Shown: in pieces, positions 1 through 10,442 of the stretch
Layout: each line of letters opens with the position of its first letter
How positions within the stretch are numbered: position 1 is the stretch's first letter
Assembly: GCF_002355475.1 (NCBI RefSeq)
Contig: NZ_AP014862.1
Location: 2,728,001 to 2,792,000 of the forward strand
From: Pseudomonas furukawaii
Lineage (GTDB): Bacteria; Pseudomonadota; Gammaproteobacteria; Pseudomonadales; Pseudomonadaceae
Direction of reading: 5' to 3'
Length of the DNA stretch: 64,000 bases
Made by a program: the position numbers and the translations under genes
The notes under the pieces: model-generated
Databases searched by the model: none
What the model saw: the letters and a program-made list of their open reading frames with translations, nothing else
What the model was told of the DNA's origin: nothing

Positions 1-724
1 CCAACACCGTCATCGCCGTGATCAGGCTCACCCCGCGCAACGCCATCAGGGCTTGCGCCACCGTACCCAGCGACCAGCCGGCCAGCGCTTCGTGCATTTG
101 CGCTTCCAGATCGGCCACCCGCCGTTGCATCGATTTAACGGTGTCGAGGTACTCCTGCAGGACGATCTGCTGCACCGGCGAGTCAAGTTTCACGCTCGCC
201 AACCAGTGGAAATGGGCCTGGGTCCAGCGACTTTTACCGGCATAGACGTGCCCATGACGCAGCAAGAACGCGCCCAGGCGTTGCCGGCACTTCAGTTCCA
301 GGGACTTCATGTCCTCCCGGGCGCGCGTCAAGTCGCGGATCGCTTCCTGCTCCTGATCCGGCACCCACACCGCCGTCAGCTCGCCCGCCCGATGCAGGCG
401 CGCCAACATCAGGGCGTCCCGACGGTCGGTTTTCAACCGCTCGCCCGCCTTGCGCGGAATCAGCGAGGGCGCCACCACCACGCAACCATGGCCCAGCGCT
501 GTCAGCTCACGGTAAAGGCCGTAGCCGCAGGGGCCGGCCTCGTAGCAGAAGCTCAACGCCTCGCCCTGCCGGCTCAGCTGCTTGAGCAGTTTGCGCAGCG
601 CGCTGTCGCGGTTCTCGATGGTGCCGTGATAGTCCGGCTCACCGCGCCCCGGCCGTGCCACCGCGACAGCAATCGTCGCCTGGTGAACGTCCAAACCTAC
701 ATAGACCTGGTTAAACTCGTTCAT
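1..724 (-). CDS. IS110-family transposase (DEDD recombinase), N-terminal part
   Basis: Translated from the ATG at 724 the protein begins MNEFNQVYVGLDVHQATIAV. It continues through CYEAGPCGYGLYREL and RKAGERLKTDRRDALMLARL, the acidic motifs of the RuvC-like DEDD domain that IS110-family recombinases carry at the N-terminus. About 241 codons are visible with no stop; the C-terminal Tnp_20 domain with its catalytic serine would lie outside the window. No frameshift is seen in the visible part, so the gene may be intact. It differs from the second IS110-type transposase in this window (58232-59176), so the two are separate elements. Confidence 0.85.
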   Translation of the reverse strand, partial: MNEFNQVYVGLDVHQATIAVAVARPGRGEPDYHGTIENRDSALRKLLKQLSRQGEALSFCYEAGPCGYGLYRELTALGHGCVVVAPSLIPRKAGERLKTDRRDALMLARLHRAGELTAVWVPDQEQEAIRDLTRAREDMKSLELKCRQRLGAFLLRHGHVYAGKSRWTQAHFHWLASVKLDSPVQQIVLQEYLDTVKSMQRRVADLEAQMHEALAGWSLGTVAQALMALRGVSLITAMTVL

Positions 725-811
725 GACCTGTCCCCCTCGATGCGGCTCTGTGTTGGAGGTGTTTCCACCCCGAAAACATAACCCGCGCTTTCGAGGTGGG
801 GCAGGTCAATC
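1..811 (-). mobile_element. IS110-family insertion sequence, truncated by the window edge
   Basis: The transposase reads leftward off the window. Between its start codon and the end of the neighbouring aldehyde dehydrogenase gene lies an imperfect inverted pair at 725-740 and 791-807 (gacctgtccccctcga and tcgaggtggggcaggtc). Subterminal inverted repeats of this sort are known from the IS1111 branch of the IS110 family. The right boundary near 811 is approximate, because the family makes no clear target duplication and only one end is visible. Confidence 0.6.
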
Positions 812-836
812 CATGATGTCTACAGGCGAACGACGC

Positions 837-2330
837 TCAGAGCCTGATCAACACCGACTTCAGCTCGGTGTAGTGCTCGATGGCAGCGGCACCCATCTCG
901 CGGCCGACGCCGGAGAGCTTGTAGCCACCGAAGGGCAGGGCCGGGTCGAGGGCGCTGTGGCAGTTGACCCAGACGGAGCCGGACTTGATGCGCGGCACCA
1001 TGCGGTGGACGGCCGAAAGGTCGTTGGACCAGATGCTGGCGCCCAGGCCGTAGGGGTTGTCGTTGGCCATGCGCACGGCGTCGTCGATGTCGTCGAAGGG
1101 CATCGCCACCAGCACCGGGCCGAAGATCTCCTCCTGAACCAGGCGGTGTTTCTGGTCCACGTCGACGATCACCGTGGGCTTGACGAAGTAGCCGGGGCCG
1201 AAGCCTTCGCCGCCACAGGCGATGGTGGCGCCCAGTTCGCGGCCGAGGTTGATGTAGCCGGTGACGCGGTCCTGCTGCTTGGCGGAGATCAGCGGGCCCA
1301 TCTGCACGCTGGGGTCCAGGCCGTTGCCGAGTTTCATGCCGTTGGCGATGCCGGCGATGTCGGCCACCACCTTGTCGAAGTGCTTGCGATGGACGTAGAG
1401 CCGCGAGCCGGCGCAGCAGACCTGGCCCTGGTTGAAGAAGATGGCGGTGGCGGCGCCGGCGGCGGCCTCCTGCAGGTCGGCATCGGCCATGACGATGGTG
1501 GGCGACTTGCCGCCCAGCTCCAGGGTCACGCGGGTCATGTTGTCCATGGCGGCCTTGCCGATCTGCTTGCCCACCTCGGTGGAGCCGGTGAAGGTCAGCT
1601 TGTCGACACCCGGATGGCGGGTGAGGGCGACGCCGGCGTTGAGCCCGGTGCCGGTGACCAGGTTGAACACGCCCGCCGGGTAGCCTGCCTCCAGAACCAG
1701 CTCCGCCAGTTTCAGGGCGGTCAGCGGGGTTTCGTCGGCGGGCTTGAGCACCACGGTACAGCCGGTGGCGAGCGCCGGGCCGAGCTTCCAGCAGGCCAGC
1801 AGCAGGGGGAAGTTCCAGGCGACGATGGCACCGACGACGCCCACCGCTTCACGGCGGATGTAGCCGTGAAACTCGTCATTGGGCATGAGTGGCATGGAGA
1901 CGTCGACGCTGGAACCTTCGATCTTGGTGGCCCAGCCCGCCATGTAGCGGAGGAAGTCGATGGCCAGCTGCACGTCCATCACCTGGGCCACGGCGGCGCT
2001 CTTGCCATTGTTCAGGCACTCGAGCTCGGCCAGTTCGCGGGCATCGCGCTCCATCAGGTCGGCCAGGCGCCACAAGAGGTTCTGTCGTTCGCGGGGGCGC
2101 ATGCGGCTCCAGGCTGAGTCGTCGAACGCCTGGCGCGCGGCGCGTACGGCGCGGTCCACATCCTCGGCGGCAGCGGAGGGCACCTCGCCCAGCACCTCGC
2201 CGCTGGCCGGATTGCGGAAGCTCATGGTGGCGCCGCTGGCGGCGTCCTGCCATTCGGCGCCGATCAGCATCTTCAGCTTGCGGTCGAGAAAGGCGCGGGT
2301 CTGGGGAAGGGTGGGCAGGTCGGCGGACAT
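837..2330 (-). CDS. NAD-dependent aldehyde dehydrogenase (phenylacetaldehyde dehydrogenase-like)
   Basis: A 497-residue ALDH-superfamily enzyme that oxidises an aldehyde to the acid with NAD(P)+. Visible motifs are IVAWNFPLLLACWKLGPALA (substrate and cofactor region), FTGSTEVGKQIG (Rossmann loop), VTLELGGKSP (catalytic Glu), FFNQGQVCCAGSRLY (catalytic Cys) and EEIFGPVL. The ATG at 2330 is chosen because AGAGGT lies 8 nt upstream; an upstream in-frame ATG at 2387 lacks such a site. The sequence resembles the FeaB/PeaE type that removes the aldehyde made by aromatic amine oxidation. It is divergent from qhpA, the amine dehydrogenase alpha subunit, so the likely job is to oxidise the aldehyde released by that enzyme. 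The exact substrate is inference. Confidence 0.88.
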   Translation of the reverse strand: MSADLPTLPQTRAFLDRKLKMLIGAEWQDAASGATMSFRNPASGEVLGEVPSAAAEDVDRAVRAARQAFDDSAWSRMRPRERQNLLWRLADLMERDARELAELECLNNGKSAAVAQVMDVQLAIDFLRYMAGWATKIEGSSVDVSMPLMPNDEFHGYIRREAVGVVGAIVAWNFPLLLACWKLGPALATGCTVVLKPADETPLTALKLAELVLEAGYPAGVFNLVTGTGLNAGVALTRHPGVDKLTFTGSTEVGKQIGKAAMDNMTRVTLELGGKSPTIVMADADLQEAAAGAATAIFFNQGQVCCAGSRLYVHRKHFDKVVADIAGIANGMKLGNGLDPSVQMGPLISAKQQDRVTGYINLGRELGATIACGGEGFGPGYFVKPTVIVDVDQKHRLVQEEIFGPVLVAMPFDDIDDAVRMANDNPYGLGASIWSNDLSAVHRMVPRIKSGSVWVNCHSALDPALPFGGYKLSGVGREMGAAAIEHYTELKSVLIRL

Positions 2331-2739
2331 GGAAGTGGACCTCTGTTCATTGATGTTGTGCCGAGCCTTTCGCAACCGCCATGCCAATGCCGGAAAATCG
2401 GTTCAAGTCGTTGATATCAATGAAGTTTGCGGGTCTTTCTGGAGAAAGGCCGTGTTGGCCGCTGTTGCACTTTGAGACGGCCTGAGACGGCCGTGGAACA
2501 CTGCCAGGGACTAGGCTGACGGGGGGCGGTGCGACCTCGTCTCAGGCTGGAACAGGCTGTCGCGAAACAAGACACCCGGGCAGACTGCCAGCCTCCTTGC
2601 CAGCGCCGTTATTTATGGCTAAAGCATTGTTGTAGAAGGAATTTTATCGGCATGGCACGCATTATGTATTTGCCGTGACAGCTGCACCCGCCTTGCAACG
2701 GGGTGCAAACCATAAGAACAACACCGTGGAGGTCTGACC
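2331..2739. promoter_or_regulatory. Divergent intergenic region between aldehyde dehydrogenase and qhpA
   Basis: A 409-bp stretch without a gene, expected to hold the promoters of both flanking units. Two weak candidates are visible: an Anr/Fnr-like dyad at 2411-2424 (TTGAT-N4-ATGAA) and a sigma-54-like element at 2653-2668 (TGGCAC-N5-ATGTA, with GT where the -12 GC should be). A GGAGGT Shine-Dalgarno at 2728-2733 serves the TTG start of qhpA. Neither regulatory candidate is strong enough to assign. Confidence 0.35.
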
Positions 2740-4305
2740 TTGAAGACGACTCGACTCCGGCAGCACGCAGGTACCCTGGCACTGGCCATGGCGTCCCTGA
2801 TGTTCGGCCAGGCCCAGGCAGCGGAGGGCGGCGAAGCCCTCCTCAAGTCCAAGTGCGTGGGTTGCCATATTCCCGAGGGCAACGATTCTTTCAGCCGCAT
2901 CAGTCACCAGCGCAAGACCCCCGAGGGCTGGCTGATGAGCATTGCCCGCATGCAGGTGATGCATGGCCTCCAGATCAGCGACGAAGACCGCCGCACCCTG
3001 GTCAAGTACTTGGCCGACAAGCAGGGCCTGGCCCCCAGCGAGACCGAGGGTGTGCGCTACGCCATGGAGCGCCGCCTGAACACGGTGGAGCAGTTCGACG
3101 ATCACCTGAGCCAGATGTGCGGCCGCTGCCACTCCGGCGCCCGGGTCGCCCTGCAGCGCCGTCCCGCCAAGGAATGGGAACACCTGGTCAACTTCCACCT
3201 CGGCCAGTGGCCCTCACTCGAATATCAGGCCCAGTCCCGCGACCGCGACTGGCTGGAGATCGCCCTCAAGGAGACGGTGCCGGATCTGGCCAAGCGCTTC
3301 CCCCTGGACAGCCAGGCCTGGAAGGACTGGCAGAAGGACAAGCCCAAGGCCGACGCACTGCCGGGCCAGTGGAGCTTCAGCGGCCACATGCTGGCCAAGG
3401 GTGATGTGCGCGGTGTGATGACGGTCACCGCCGATGGCGCCGACACCTTCAAGGTGGATGTGAAGGGTCAGTACGCCGACGGTACGCCGTTCAATGGCAG
3501 CGGCTCGGCCATCCTCTACAACGGCTACGAGTGGCGCGGCAACGTCAAGGTCGGCGAGCAGAACCTGCGTCAGGTCTTCGCCGCCCTGAACGGCGAGATG
3601 AAAGGTCGCATGTTCGAATCCGAGCATGATGAGCGCGGCCTGGACTTCAGTGCCGCGAAGGAAGGCAATGCCCGTCTCCTGGCGGTGCAGCCGGCCTTTA
3701 TCAAGGCGGGCGCCGAGACCGAACTGACCCTGGTGGGCAGCGGCCTGTCCGGCACGCCTGACTTTGGCGCCGGCGTCGAGGTGGTGAAGGTGCTGGAAGT
3801 CACCCCGAAGCAGGTCCGCGTCAAGGTCAAGGCGGCCGCGAACGCCGCACCGGGCCTGCGCGGCGTGGCGCTTGGCAAGCTCGGTGGCGTCGACCTCGCC
3901 GTCTACAAGGACATCAGCGAGGTGAAGGTGGTGCCCGCGTTCTCCATCGCCCGTGTCGGTGACAACGGTGGCTCCACGCCCAAGGTGCAGGGCCGCTTCG
4001 AGGCCGAGGCCTGGGGCAAGGATGCGGCCGGCAAGGCCTATCGCATCGGCTACCTGCCGGCGAAATGGTCCGTCGAGCCCTTCGATGAGCGCGCCAGGGA
4101 AGACGAGGACGTGAAGTTCGCAGGCGTGATGCAGAAGGACGGCGTCTTCGTGCCCGGCGGTGCCGGCCCGAATCCGGAGCGCAAGATGATGACCAACAAC
4201 GCCGGCAACCTGAAGGTGATCGCCGAGCTGGAGGAGGGCGGCCAGAAGGGCGAAGGCCATCTGATCGTGACCGTCCAGCGCTGGAACAACCCGCCGCTGC
4301 CGTAA
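2740..4305 (+). CDS. qhpA: Quinohemoprotein amine dehydrogenase, alpha subunit (di-heme c)
   Basis: A 521-residue periplasmic subunit of the three-subunit amine dehydrogenase that deaminates primary amines to aldehyde and ammonia. The N-terminus is a Sec signal peptide (about 1-28, ending QAQAAEGG). Two c-type heme sites follow, CVGCH near residue 39 and CGRCH near 128; these are the two hemes that pass electrons out of the CTQ cofactor of the gamma subunit. The C-terminal part forms the beta-domains typical of this family. Translation starts at TTG 2740, with GGAGGT 6 nt upstream. It is the first gene of a four-gene unit with qhpD, qhpC and qhpB. In P. putida the same genes are called pea (phenylethylamine). 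Confidence 0.93.
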   Translation: MKTTRLRQHAGTLALAMASLMFGQAQAAEGGEALLKSKCVGCHIPEGNDSFSRISHQRKTPEGWLMSIARMQVMHGLQISDEDRRTLVKYLADKQGLAPSETEGVRYAMERRLNTVEQFDDHLSQMCGRCHSGARVALQRRPAKEWEHLVNFHLGQWPSLEYQAQSRDRDWLEIALKETVPDLAKRFPLDSQAWKDWQKDKPKADALPGQWSFSGHMLAKGDVRGVMTVTADGADTFKVDVKGQYADGTPFNGSGSAILYNGYEWRGNVKVGEQNLRQVFAALNGEMKGRMFESEHDERGLDFSAAKEGNARLLAVQPAFIKAGAETELTLVGSGLSGTPDFGAGVEVVKVLEVTPKQVRVKVKAAANAAPGLRGVALGKLGGVDLAVYKDISEVKVVPAFSIARVGDNGGSTPKVQGRFEAEAWGKDAAGKAYRIGYLPAKWSVEPFDERAREDEDVKFAGVMQKDGVFVPGGAGPNPERKMMTNNAGNLKVIAELEEGGQKGEGHLIVTVQRWNNPPLP

Positions 4306-4378
4306 TGGGCGTGGCCCGGGCGGGGCGGGTGCCTCGCCCGGATTCCTAACGAATCGGGACGAATTCCAGGAGGTCGCC

Positions 4379-5809
4379 ATGGGCGCAATCTTGAATCTGG
4401 TCGAACGCAACCTGCACGAAGTGCGGGTGGATGCCGACCGCATGCTGTTCCACATCCCCAGCAGTTCGCTGTTCGCCACCGACGCGGTGACCGGCGGCAT
4501 CATCGACGCCCTGCGTGAGCAGGGCTGCTCGCCCGAGGAGCTGGTTCACCGCCTGGGCGGGCGTTTCGCCGGCCAGGAGGTCCAGGAAACCCTGCGGGAG
4601 CTGATCGCCCTGGAGGTGGTGAGCGATGGCTCGCCACTGACGCCGGAGATCGGCCTGAAGAAGGTGGAGCGCACCGCGCTCAACACCGTGGTGCTGAACG
4701 TCAACACCGGCTGCAACCTGAGCTGCACCTATTGCTACAAGGAAGACCTCGACAAGCCGTCGGCGGGCAAGAAGATGGGCGCCGAGACCGCCGAGGCCTC
4801 GGTGGAGATGCTGCTGCGCGAATCCCCCGATGAAGAACGCTACAGCGTGGTGTTCTTCGGCGGCGAGCCGCTGTCCAACCGGCCGCTGATCGAGCACATG
4901 GTGGCTTACTGCGAGCGGCGTTTCGCCGAGGCGGGCAAGCAGGTGGAGTTCATCATGACCACCAACGCCACCCTGCTCACCGAGGAGATCGTCGACTGGC
5001 TCAACGCCCATCGCTTCGGCCTCTCGGTCAGCATCGACGGGCCGAAGACGGTGCATGACCGCAACCGCATCACCGTGGGCGGGCAGGGCACCTATGACGT
5101 GGTACGTCGCAAGGCCGAGATGCTGCTGTCGCGCTACACCAGCCGCCCGGTGGGCGCGCGGGTGACCCTGACCACCGGGGTTACCGACGTGGAAACCATC
5201 TGGGACCACCTGTTCAACGAACTGGGGTTCGCCGAGGTGGGCTTCGCGCCGGTGACGTCCGGCGACATCAGCAGCTTCAACCTCACCAGCGAGGAGCTGG
5301 TACAGGTCTTCGCCAACATGAAGGCCCTCGGGCGGCGTTACCTGGAGGCGGCGCTGGAACACCGGAACATCGGTTTCTCCAACCTGCACCAGCTGATCAC
5401 CGATATCCACGAGGGGCACAAGAAGGCACTGCCCTGCGGCGCGGGGCTGAAGATGCTGGCGGTGGACCACAAGGGCGAGCTGAACCTCTGCCATCGCTTC
5501 ACCGGCTCCAGCCTGCCGACCTTCGGCAATGTCCATGGGGCGGTGAAACAGGTCGAGCTGAACGACTTCCTCTCCCAGCGCCTGGACCGGACCGGCACCG
5601 GCTGCGACAGCTGCCGCATCCGCAACCTGTGCTCCGGTGGCTGCTACCACGAGAGCTACGCCCGCTATGGCGACCCGACTCACCCCACTTATCACTACTG
5701 CGAGCTGATGCGCGACTGGGTGGACTTCGGCATCGAGGTCTACAGCCGCATCATGGCCGTCAACCCGGCCTTCATCAGCCGCTACATCACTCCGCGGAAG
5801 GCGCACTGA
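4379..5809 (+). CDS. qhpD: Radical SAM/SPASM maturase of amine dehydrogenase gamma subunit
   Basis: A 476-residue radical SAM enzyme. The CX3CX2C motif is CNLSCTYCY (about residues 117-125), followed by FFGGEPL. The C-terminal Cys-rich SPASM region (CGAG...CHRF and [17 protein letters not shown]) binds auxiliary Fe-S clusters. Known QhpD proteins install the three Cys-to-Asp/Glu thioether bridges in the small gamma subunit in the cytoplasm before export. The gene lies 73 bp after qhpA and directly before qhpC, its substrate, whose ATG starts one base after the qhpD stop codon. An AGGAGG-type site precedes the ATG at 4379. Confidence 0.93.
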   Translation: MGAILNLVERNLHEVRVDADRMLFHIPSSSLFATDAVTGGIIDALREQGCSPEELVHRLGGRFAGQEVQETLRELIALEVVSDGSPLTPEIGLKKVERTALNTVVLNVNTGCNLSCTYCYKEDLDKPSAGKKMGAETAEASVEMLLRESPDEERYSVVFFGGEPLSNRPLIEHMVAYCERRFAEAGKQVEFIMTTNATLLTEEIVDWLNAHRFGLSVSIDGPKTVHDRNRITVGGQGTYDVVRRKAEMLLSRYTSRPVGARVTLTTGVTDVETIWDHLFNELGFAEVGFAPVTSGDISSFNLTSEELVQVFANMKALGRRYLEAALEHRNIGFSNLHQLITDIHEGHKKALPCGAGLKMLAVDHKGELNLCHRFTGSSLPTFGNVHGAVKQVELNDFLSQRLDRTGTGCDSCRIRNLCSGGCYHESYARYGDPTHPTYHYCELMRDWVDFGIEVYSRIMAVNPAFISRYITPRKAH

Positions 5810-5810
5810 C

Positions 5811-6134
5811 ATGAAACATCTGAAGCCGCTCAACAATAAGGCGCAACTGCTCGAACAAGCCGCAGCCGAAGATCGTATCGAGGACGTCATGGCCATGAGC
5901 GCGGTGGCCGGTTGCACCGCCACCACCGACCCGGGTTGGGAAGTGGACGCCTTCGGTGGCGTGACTTCGCTCTGCCAGCCCATGGAGGCCGACCTCTACG
6001 GTTGCTCCGACCCCTGCTGGTGGCCCGCCCAGGTGCCGGACATGATGAGCACCTACCAGGACTGGAACGCCAATGCCCAGGACTCCTCGCAGGACTGGCG
6101 CAACCTCGGCACCGTATTCCCGAAAGACAAATGA
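5811..6134 (+). CDS. qhpC: Amine dehydrogenase gamma subunit precursor (CTQ-bearing peptide)
   Basis: A 107-residue ribosomal precursor: about 28 residues of leader without a Sec signal, then a 79-residue mature chain starting MSAVAGC. In mature numbering every residue known to be modified in this family is present: Cys7-Glu16, Cys27-Asp33 and Cys41-Asp49 (thioether bridges) and Cys37-Trp43 (the cysteine tryptophylquinone cofactor, within [13 protein letters not shown]). QhpD next door makes the bridges. Removal of the leader and quinone formation need a subtilisin-like protease (QhpE), an ABC exporter (QhpF) and a flavin monooxygenase (QhpG), none of which lies in this window. Confidence 0.93.
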   Translation: MKHLKPLNNKAQLLEQAAAEDRIEDVMAMSAVAGCTATTDPGWEVDAFGGVTSLCQPMEADLYGCSDPCWWPAQVPDMMSTYQDWNANAQDSSQDWRNLGTVFPKDK

Positions 6135-6163
6135 CCGGCGACCAGAACAAGAGGGATAACCGC

Positions 6164-7288
6164 ATGAAACTCAAAGCCATCGCCAGCCTGGCGACCGCCG
6201 TCGCCGGCCTCGCCCTGGGCAGCTCCGCCTGGTCCGCCGACACCGCCGGTCCGGCGCTGAAATCCGGTAGCGAATACCTGATCGCCACCAACTATCCGAA
6301 CAACCTGCACGTGGTGGACCTGGCCACCGACAGCCTCTACAAGACCTGCAAGCTGCCGGATGCTTTCGGTCCCGGTACCGCCATGATGGCGCCGGACAAC
6401 AAGACCGCCTACCTGCTGAACAACCACTTCGGCGACCTCTACGGGATCGACCTGGACGACTGCAAGACGGTCTTCCACGCCAAGCTGTCGCAAAAGCCGG
6501 GGGAGAAGGTGCGTTCGATGTTCTCCTTCGCCCTCAGCCCGGATGGCAAGGAGCTGTACACCACGGTCAACCCGACCCAGATGATGAGCGATCACTACGT
6601 GGTCAAGCAGCCGCGCCTGGAGGTGTTCCGCACCGGCGACGGCCTCGACGCCAAGCCGGTACGCAGCTTCCCGATGCCGCGCCAGGTCTACCTGATGCGC
6701 GCCGCCGACGATGGCTCGCTGTTCGTCGCCGGGCCGGACATCTACAAGATGGACGTGCAGACCGGCAAGTACGAGGTGGCGGTCGCCGGCCGCAACTGGC
6801 AGCGTCCCAACTACAGCCCGCCGGACGTGCTGTACTTCTGGCCGCACCAGACGCCGTACCACGAGTTCTCCATGCTCTACACCGCGGCCAAGTTCAAGGA
6901 CGAAAAGCAGGACATCGCCACCGCCGACTTCGTCTACGGCTACGTCAGCATCGACCTGAAGACCGGCAAGAGCACCGTGCAGGACTTCGCCCCGCTCACC
7001 GAGCTGTACTTCACCGGCCTGCGTTCGCCGAAGGACCCGAACCTGATGTTCGGCGTGCTCAATCGGCTGGCCAAGTACGACATCAAGGAGCAGAAGCTGA
7101 TCAAGGCGGCCAACCTCGATCACTCCTACTACTGCGTGGCCTTCAATACCCAGGGCAGCAAGCTGTACCTGGCCGGCACCTTCAACGACATCGCGGTGTT
7201 CGATCCGGACAGCCTTGAGAAGATCAAGAACATCAAGCTGCCGGGCGGTGACATGTCCATCACCACCACCCAGGTATTCGTGAGGTAA
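6164..7288 (+). CDS. qhpB: Quinohemoprotein amine dehydrogenase, beta subunit
   Basis: A 374-residue periplasmic beta-propeller that packs against the alpha and gamma subunits. A Sec signal peptide is visible ([20 protein letters not shown], cleavage near residue 25). The chain then shows repeated blades such as [20 protein letters not shown] and [20 protein letters not shown]. The ATG at 6164, after GAGGG, is chosen over a longer upstream frame because it gives the signal peptide at the extreme N-terminus. It is the last gene of the qhp unit and is followed by a strong hairpin at 7324-7361. Confidence 0.92.
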   Translation: MKLKAIASLATAVAGLALGSSAWSADTAGPALKSGSEYLIATNYPNNLHVVDLATDSLYKTCKLPDAFGPGTAMMAPDNKTAYLLNNHFGDLYGIDLDDCKTVFHAKLSQKPGEKVRSMFSFALSPDGKELYTTVNPTQMMSDHYVVKQPRLEVFRTGDGLDAKPVRSFPMPRQVYLMRAADDGSLFVAGPDIYKMDVQTGKYEVAVAGRNWQRPNYSPPDVLYFWPHQTPYHEFSMLYTAAKFKDEKQDIATADFVYGYVSIDLKTGKSTVQDFAPLTELYFTGLRSPKDPNLMFGVLNRLAKYDIKEQKLIKAANLDHSYYCVAFNTQGSKLYLAGTFNDIAVFDPDSLEKIKNIKLPGGDMSITTTQVFVR

Positions 7289-7323
7289 GTGCGCAAGCGC
7301 CAGGAGGCCTTGCGGGAAACCCG

Positions 7324-7361
7324 GTGGGAGCGAAATCATTCACCAATGATTTCGCTCCCAC
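7324..7361. terminator. Perfect 17-bp hairpin after qhpB
   Basis: GTGGGAGCGAAATCATT, loop CACC, then the exact complement AATGATTTCGCTCCCAC. There is no long T-run, and the GTGGGAGCGAA core is typical of Pseudomonas REP-like palindromes. It could act as a transcription end or as mRNA 3' protection for the qhp transcript. Confidence 0.6.
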
Positions 7362-7405
7362 ATTCGACCAACGGGTCACTGGACAGGACACCAGGCTTTA
7401 TTTAG

Positions 7406-7423
7406 CTTTACGTTTACGTAAAG
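7406..7423. promoter_or_regulatory. 18-bp palindrome CTTTACG-TTTA-CGTAAAG, candidate LiuR-type operator
   Basis: A perfect 7-bp dyad around TTTA, 90 bp upstream of the ATG of the AMP-forming ligase. The sequence is close to what I recall of the site bound by the MerR-family regulator LiuR, which controls branched-chain acyl-CoA catabolic genes. The regulator assignment is inference from motif shape and gene function; no MerR-family gene is in the window. Confidence 0.5.
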
Positions 7424-7512
7424 GTAATGACCCGAGCGTACCCGGCCTCCCTGCCGACCCGGAGGCCAGCCGACCAGACTCGATCCCAGTACAACGACAA
7501 GAAGGGACAGCC

Positions 7513-9213
<1,701 letters not shown>

Positions 9214-9336
9214 GTTTCTGCAGGACGGGCCGAGCGGAGCGATATCCAACAGACCCGTCCGCATGGGTATCGCAAGCTCAACCTATCCTACGGACCTTCG
9301 CCGTTCGCTTCTTCGCATCGGAGCCCCAGGGAAACC

Positions 9337-10365
9337 ATGACAGGCACGTCCGCCGAAAAAGGCACCATCTCCGTCCGCCTGGTCCTCGAAGCCCTGCTGG
9401 AACTGCGCCAGCGGGGCTTCGACGATTCCGGCCTGCTGCGGGACGCCGGAATCCCCCTGGACCTGCTGGCCCGACCCTATGGCCGGGTGTCTTCCGAGCG
9501 CTACGGCCAGCTCTGGCTGGGCATCGCCCAGGCCATGGACGACGAGTTCTTCGGCATGAACCCCCGGCGCATGAAGTTCGGCAGCTTCGGCTACATGACC
9601 CGGGCGGCGGTGAAGGAGCCCACCGTGGGCGCCGGCCTGGAGGTGGCGCTGCGCTTTCTGCATCTGGTGTTCGACGGCCTCAGTCCCAGGCTGGAGCGTC
9701 GCGAGGGACTCGCCGACATCGTCCTCGATGAAGGGGCGCTGCCGCCTGGACGGGCCTTCGGCTACTTCACCCTGTGGCTGATGATCCACGGCCTGATGTG
9801 CTGGCTGGCGGGGCGTCGCGTGCCCATCCTCGGCGTCGACCTGCGTTGCCCGGCGCCAGACTACATCGAGGATTACCGGGTGATGTTCAGCACCAACCTG
9901 CGCTTCTCGCGACCCCAGACCCGCCTGCTGTTCAACGCCGACTGCCTCGACCAGCCGATCCGCCGCAGCCCCCGCGACCTCAAGCGATTCCTGCTGGGCC
10001 TGCCGGCCAACATCCTGGTGCGCTACCGCGATCCCCAGAGCCTCGCGGTGCGCATCCGCGCCTACCTGCGCAGCGTCAAGCCGGAGCGCTGGCCCGATGT
10101 GGAGGCGCTGTCCGGGCACTTCTACATGGCGCCTTCCACCCTGCGGCGCAAGCTGTCCCTGGAAGGGCAGTCCTACCAGGGACTCAAGGACCAGGTGCGC
10201 CGCGACCTGGCCATCGCGCGCCTGGACAGCGGCGAGGGCAACTTCAGCGAACTGGCCTTCGAGCTGGGATTCGCCGACACCAGCGCCTTCTACAAGGCGT
10301 TCAAGAAGTGGACCGGTTCTACACCGGGGCAGTACCGCGCGCTGATCCATCCCGATTCCAGTTGA
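9337..10365 (+). CDS. AraC-family transcriptional regulator
   Basis: A 342-residue regulator. The N-terminal ~200 residues match the arabinose-binding-like domain found in regulators of the OruR/ArgR-like group (PF12625 type). The C-terminal ~100 residues form the double helix-turn-helix: [20 protein letters not shown] (first HTH) and [20 protein letters not shown] with [12 protein letters not shown] (second HTH). It stands alone on the plus strand after the acyl-CoA synthetase and before a chemoreceptor. A role controlling the neighbouring acid-activation genes is likely but not shown by the sequence. Confidence 0.88.
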   Translation: MTGTSAEKGTISVRLVLEALLELRQRGFDDSGLLRDAGIPLDLLARPYGRVSSERYGQLWLGIAQAMDDEFFGMNPRRMKFGSFGYMTRAAVKEPTVGAGLEVALRFLHLVFDGLSPRLERREGLADIVLDEGALPPGRAFGYFTLWLMIHGLMCWLAGRRVPILGVDLRCPAPDYIEDYRVMFSTNLRFSRPQTRLLFNADCLDQPIRRSPRDLKRFLLGLPANILVRYRDPQSLAVRIRAYLRSVKPERWPDVEALSGHFYMAPSTLRRKLSLEGQSYQGLKDQVRRDLAIARLDSGEGNFSELAFELGFADTSAFYKAFKKWTGSTPGQYRALIHPDSS

Positions 10366-10442
10366 ACGCGCTTTCCAACGCTACGCAAAGGCGCGCAACG
10401 CATGCGCCCAACCGCCGACACGACGTACACAGGACCCTTTGC

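Noticed and set aside
2411..2424. Anr/Fnr-like site before qhpA
   Set aside because: Only the left half matches (TTGAT); the right half ATGAA departs from ATCAA, and anaerobic control of an amine oxidation operon is not otherwise suggested.
2653..2668. Sigma-54 promoter before qhpA
   Set aside because: The -24 GG is good, but the -12 element has GT instead of the near-invariant GC.
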